From contig CAZHTS010000066.1 in assembly GCA_964535315.1 (NCBI GenBank), positions 1 to 25,309 of the forward strand: 25,309 nucleotides of DNA, given 5' to 3'. The position numbers and the translations under genes were made by a program. The DNA is from CAZHTS01 sp964535315 (lineage in GTDB: Bacteria > Chloroflexota > Anaerolineae > Anaerolineales > Anaerolineaceae). The notes under the pieces were generated by a model. It searched no databases, was not told the DNA's origin, and saw nothing but the letters and a program-made list of their open reading frames with translations. Shown here piece after piece: positions 22,676-25,309 of the stretch; positions within the stretch are counted from its first letter, which is position 1; each line of letters opens with the position of its first letter.

Positions 22676-23998
22676 TTACTCTACCGGAACGCTGCCTTCC
22701 AGGGCGGGTTCGGTGGGGACGTTCTTGTTGACGAAGTCGTCGTAGGTCTCGATGGGGGTGTCCTTCTTGGCCTGTTCCAGCCAGGCGTTGAAGGCCTGCT
22801 GCTTGTCCTGCTGCAGCACGTTGGGATCGACGGAGCGGTTCTCGTGTCCCAGTACCTGGATGATGTGGTAGCCAAAGTCGGTCTTGACCGGGTCGCTGAT
22901 CTTGCCGATTTCGAGGGCGTAAACGGCGTCTTCAAACGGCTTGACCATGGAGCCCTTACCAAACCAACCCAGGTCGCCGCCCTGATCCTTGTTGCTGGTG
23001 TCCTGCGAGAGTTCGGCGGCCAGTTTGGCGAAGTCTTCGCCGGCCTTGAGGCGTTCCAACACCTTTTGGGCGGCGGCTTCATCGGCGACGAGGATGTGAC
23101 GGGCCCAGACCTCTTCTTTGGTGGTGGACACGTCCTGGGTGAGGGCGTCGAAGACCTTCTGGCGCAGCAGGTTCATGCGCACGATACCGCGCATGTCCTC
23201 TTCGCTGACGCCCAACTTTACCAACGGTTCCATTTCCTTCTGCAAACGCTGTTTGTAACCATCGAGGGTGTAAGGCGTCGCGCTGGGTTCGGGCGTGCCG
23301 GTGGGTTGGTTGGCGGCGGTCGGCTCCAGGGTGGGTTCGGCGGTGGGCGCCAGGGTGGCGGTAGCGGTGGCTGCTGCATCCGGAGTAGCCGTGGGGGCAG
23401 CCGTCGGGGTGGCGGTGGGCGGCACCAGCGTCATTTGCAGCGGCGAGAGGGTCGAGGTGGCGTAGGGGGTGGCGCTGGGCGCCGGGGTGGGGGTGCCGTT
23501 GGCAAAGAAGTTGCGTTGTTCTTGCATGTTCTTTTCAACTTCTTCGTCGCTGACCGTGATGCCGCGCCGTTTGGCTTCCTGGATGACCAGCTGGTCGCTG
23601 ACCAGTTGATCCAACACCGTCTTGCCCATTTCTTCCGGCTTTTGCAGCTTGTCGAGGATGTTCTGGGACAGTTGGTTGAAGTAATTGAGCGTGTTGGGAT
23701 CGGAACCAAACATACTCTTCATGGTTTCGATCTCTTGCAGGTTCTGGATGGACTGCCAGCGGAAGTAGTGCACCAGATCCTCGAACTCGCCGTAGCGAAC
23801 GTAGTCGTCGCCAACTTTGGCAACGGGCTTGTTTTTCTTCAGAACGGTCTCGTCGAGAATGCCGTAGGCGATGACCAATACGACCAGCACGCTTACGATG
23901 ATGACGCCGGTCAGCAGGTAACGCCGCTGAATGCGTTCTCGTTCCAGACGAGCCAGATGCTTCTTGGTGTGAACCACAGGGCTCGGTTGATTAGACAT
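22676..23998 (-). CDS. Membrane-anchored parvulin-type peptidyl-prolyl isomerase (PrsA/SurA-like)
   Basis: This 440-residue protein has a basic cytoplasmic N-terminus, a TM anchor at 28-47 and an extracytoplasmic SurA-N-like chaperone region (about 55-165 and 245-290). A parvulin domain lies at 298-386 ('WARHILVADEAAAQKVLERLKAGEDFAKLAAELSQD', 'GGDLGWFGKGSMVKPFEDAVY', 'KTDFGYHIIQVL'). The chaperone region is split by an unusual linker (168-242) of TPTATP/PTAEPT units. The role is folding of exported proteins. AGAGG lies 7 nt before the ATG. It follows rpsR by 86 bp, with a hairpin between that probably cuts most read-through. Confidence 0.95.
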   Translation of the reverse strand: MSNQPSPVVHTKKHLARLERERIQRRYLLTGVIIVSVLVVLVIAYGILDETVLKKNKPVAKVGDDYVRYGEFEDLVHYFRWQSIQNLQEIETMKSMFGSDPNTLNYFNQLSQNILDKLQKPEEMGKTVLDQLVSDQLVIQEAKRRGITVSDEEVEKNMQEQRNFFANGTPTPAPSATPYATSTLSPLQMTLVPPTATPTAAPTATPDAAATATATLAPTAEPTLEPTAANQPTGTPEPSATPYTLDGYKQRLQKEMEPLVKLGVSEEDMRGIVRMNLLRQKVFDALTQDVSTTKEEVWARHILVADEAAAQKVLERLKAGEDFAKLAAELSQDTSNKDQGGDLGWFGKGSMVKPFEDAVYALEIGKISDPVKTDFGYHIIQVLGHENRSVDPNVLQQDKQQAFNAWLEQAKKDTPIETYDDFVNKNVPTEPALEGSVPVE

Positions 23999-24026
23999 GG
24001 GCGACCTCTATGCATCGGTATAGAAA

Positions 24027-24061
24027 GAGGGGCATTGGGCATATTTCACCCCATGCCCCTC
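24027..24061 (-). terminator. Probable terminator or attenuator after rpsR
   Basis: GAGGGGCAT (24027-24035) pairs with ATGCCCCTC (24053-24061), with three more inner G:C pairs possible. On the minus strand the stem is followed by TTTCTAT, a short and imperfect U-tract, so termination may be partial. Confidence 0.7.
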
Positions 24062-24084
24062 ACTTCGTTTAAAAATGGGTAGGA

Positions 24085-24366
24085 TTAGCGAATGGTGTCC
24101 GACCAGGCTTCGCTGGTGAACGGAAGCAGCGCCAGGTGGCGGGCGCGTTTGACGGCCACGGCCAGCTCGCGCTGGTGTTTGGCGCACGTGCCGGTCTGGC
24201 GGCGTGGGCGAATCTTGCCATCTTCGGAGACGAAGCGGCGCAGCATTTCGACCTGCTTGTAATCAATACGAACGTTTTTATCGGCGCAGAACTGGCAAAT
24301 CTTCGGGCGGGCTACATAACGCCGCCCCATCGGTTGCTCGTTCTCGACCATCTGTTCTTCACTCAT
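24085..24366 (-). CDS. rpsR: 30S ribosomal protein S18
   Basis: This 93-residue protein is S18. 'KICQFCADKNVRIDYKQVEMLRRFVSEDGKIRPRRQTGTCAKHQRELAVAVKRARHLALLPF' is the family core. C24/C27 with C61 and H64 look like a zinc-binding set, the C+ form of this protein. It binds S6 on the 30S platform. GGAG lies 9 nt before the ATG, 14 bp after ssb. Confidence 0.98.
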   Translation of the reverse strand: MSEEQMVENEQPMGRRYVARPKICQFCADKNVRIDYKQVEMLRRFVSEDGKIRPRRQTGTCAKHQRELAVAVKRARHLALLPFTSEAWSDTIR

Positions 24367-24380
24367 GGTAACTTACTCCA

Positions 24381-24782
24381 TTAGAATGGAAACTCATCTT
24401 CCGGCTCTTCGGGGAGGGTATCACCGCCCTGCGGGTGATTGTTTTCGCGGCGGTCGCCGAGGATCATCATTTCGTTGGCTACGATCTCCACGCTGCTGTG
24501 TTTGACGCCTTCGGTGTCTTCCCAGCGGCGGGTTTGCAAACGACCTTCGATGTACACCTGCTGCCCTTTACCGAGATACTGCTTGCAGATCTCAGCCAGA
24601 TTGCCCCAGGCGACGACGTTAAACCACTCGGTTTCGGTGCGTTTTTCGCCGTCGGCGGTGTTCCAGTTGCGGCTGGTAGCCACCGTAAAGGTCGTCACCG
24701 GGCGTCCGGCAGGGGTGTAGCGCATCTCTGGATCGCGCCCCAGGTGACCAATGATCATAACCTTGTTCAATCCTCGGCTCAT
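24381..24782 (-). CDS. ssb: Single-stranded DNA-binding protein
   Basis: This 133-residue SSB has the OB fold 'NKVMIIGHLGRDPEMRYTPAGRPVTTFTVATSRNW', 'TEWFNVVAWGNLAEICKQYLGKGQQVYIEGRLQTRRWEDTEG' and 'VEIVANEMMILG'. A short linker leads to the acidic tip 'EEPEDEFPF', which recruits partner enzymes. It protects single-stranded DNA as a tetramer. The start is ATG 24782, with GAGGAG 6 nt upstream; a further upstream in-frame start would add residues unlike SSB. The linker is shorter than in E. coli. Confidence 0.97.
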   Translation of the reverse strand: MSRGLNKVMIIGHLGRDPEMRYTPAGRPVTTFTVATSRNWNTADGEKRTETEWFNVVAWGNLAEICKQYLGKGQQVYIEGRLQTRRWEDTEGVKHSSVEIVANEMMILGDRRENNHPQGGDTLPEEPEDEFPF

Positions 24783-24821
24783 ACCAAACTCCTCGCCAAA
24801 ATCAACCAATGGGAGCGGGCT

Positions 24822-25106
24822 TTACTCCGCAGCAATCAACAGGAACCGCATCACGGGCTCCAGGAAGCGCAAATTGCGCTCCAGTTCAGCCGTGAAAGCT
24901 GGCGCCATCTGGGCTTGCACGTACACGTACTGGCCTTCGCGCTGCTTGCGAATCGCGTAGGCCATGCGGCGTTTGCCCCAGACATCTACCTTGACGATCG
25001 TGCCGCCGGCGTCGACGATCCAGCCTTTGGCTTTGTCGACCAGGGCCGTCAGGGCAGTCTCATCCAGATCAGGATGAACGATGAGGGTCAATTCATAATC
25101 GCGCAT
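24822..25106 (-). CDS. rpsF: 30S ribosomal protein S6
   Basis: This 94-residue protein is S6: 'MRDYELTLIVHPDLDE', 'GWIVDAGGTIVKVDVWGKRRMAYAIRKQREGQYVYVQAQM' and 'LERNLRFLEPVMRFLLI' match the ferredoxin-like fold. It is the first gene of the rpsF-ssb-rpsR operon, and its product pairs with S18 in the 30S platform. AAGGAGG precedes the ATG and lies partly in a leader stem, consistent with autogenous control. Confidence 0.98.
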   Translation of the reverse strand: MRDYELTLIVHPDLDETALTALVDKAKGWIVDAGGTIVKVDVWGKRRMAYAIRKQREGQYVYVQAQMAPAFTAELERNLRFLEPVMRFLLIAAE

Positions 25107-25205
25107 GTTGGAAAACCTCCTTTCCTCGGGATAGCCCCCGGTCTACGTCGTGGACGCGCCGGGAGCGGAAAGGTCACTGCCTGTTGCCAGGCTATTGGAC
25201 CATAG
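25107..25205 (-). promoter_or_regulatory. Structured rpsF leader, candidate S6:S18 autoregulatory element
   Basis: The leader of about 99 nt folds into a 5-bp hairpin closed by a GCAA tetraloop (25179-25192). A larger element has an outer stem CCTTTCC/GGAAAGG (25167-25173 with 25119-25125) and an inner stem CCCGG/CCGGG (25159-25163 with 25137-25141). The outer stem takes up part of the ribosome site (25116-25122). S6:S18 repression through a leader motif with CCG is known in several bacteria; an unpaired CCG at the stem junction is compatible, but the assignment is inference. Confidence 0.6.
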
Positions 25206-25211
25206 GCAAAT

Positions 25212-25240
25212 AGTTTACTACAAAGTGGCGGATTGGTCAA
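25212..25240 (-). promoter_or_regulatory. Promoter of the rpsF-ssb-rpsR operon
   Basis: On the minus strand TTGACC (25235-25240), a 17-bp spacer and TAAACT (25212-25217) match the sigma-70 pattern at 5/6 and 4/6 positions. The predicted transcript begins near 25205, giving the structured leader. I see no feature in the remaining bases up to 25309. Confidence 0.7.
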
Positions 25241-25309
25241 CAAAGGAAAAAACAAGTGGCTTTGTGGCGAATGAGACATCCTCTTAAGGGCGGTGAAAAT
25301 ACAAACGAG

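Overview
The window looks like chromosomal DNA of a high-GC bacterium of the phylum Chloroflexota, probably Anaerolineae-like. This is inferred from proline/threonine 'TPTDTP' and 'TPTATP' linkers in exported proteins, the gene mix, and the GTAGGGGCGA-type hairpin repeats. No rRNA or phylogenetic test was possible. No phage, IS element or CRISPR array was seen. Most of the window is ordinary core and near-core genome.

Layout. (1) 1-99: the 3' part of a CAU-anticodon tRNA and a strong intrinsic terminator. (2) 207-5031: a four-gene operon encoding a Yip1-like membrane protein, a MacB/LolD-type ABC ATPase, an exported repeat/CARDB-like protein and a MacB/FtsX-type permease. (3) 5032-5392: a gene-free stretch with hairpin repeats. 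(4) 5393-6482: yceI and an Rrf2 regulator, with matching 17-bp palindromes before both genes; the one before the regulator sits on a perfect consensus promoter. (5) 6591-9813: a lipoprotein gene, then a convergent two-gene operon (TPR membrane protein, then lipoprotein), then a divergent small gene. The small protein has a helical N-terminus and a C-terminal RHIM/BASS-like amyloid motif, and its divergent neighbour carries a matching motif at its N-terminus. This is the best candidate in the window for an undescribed system. (6) 9963-13004: an orphan oligopeptide-type binding lipoprotein, an aldo/keto reductase and a PspC-domain protein. (7) 13148-14346: an unknown protein and an MgtC family protein. 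(8) 14355-15914: scpA diverging from a HAD hydrolase gene. (9) 15889-18177: moaC, a moaD-moaE fusion and a threonine-synthase-like gene in one tight operon. (10) 18254-22621: rnc and smc. (11) 22676-25240, minus strand: rpsF, ssb, rpsR and then a membrane-anchored parvulin, with a structured leader before rpsF.

How genes work together. SMC and ScpA belong to one condensin complex, encoded here on opposite strands about 4 kb apart. MoaC and MoaD-MoaE perform successive steps of molybdenum cofactor synthesis. S6, SSB and S18 form the classic small replication/ribosome operon. A recurring regulatory feature is a TATAAT box exactly 7 nt before the start codon of three genes (13148, 15889, and scpA at 15143), which suggests leaderless transcripts.

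Limits: all assignments were made by reading sequence and motifs, with no database search.
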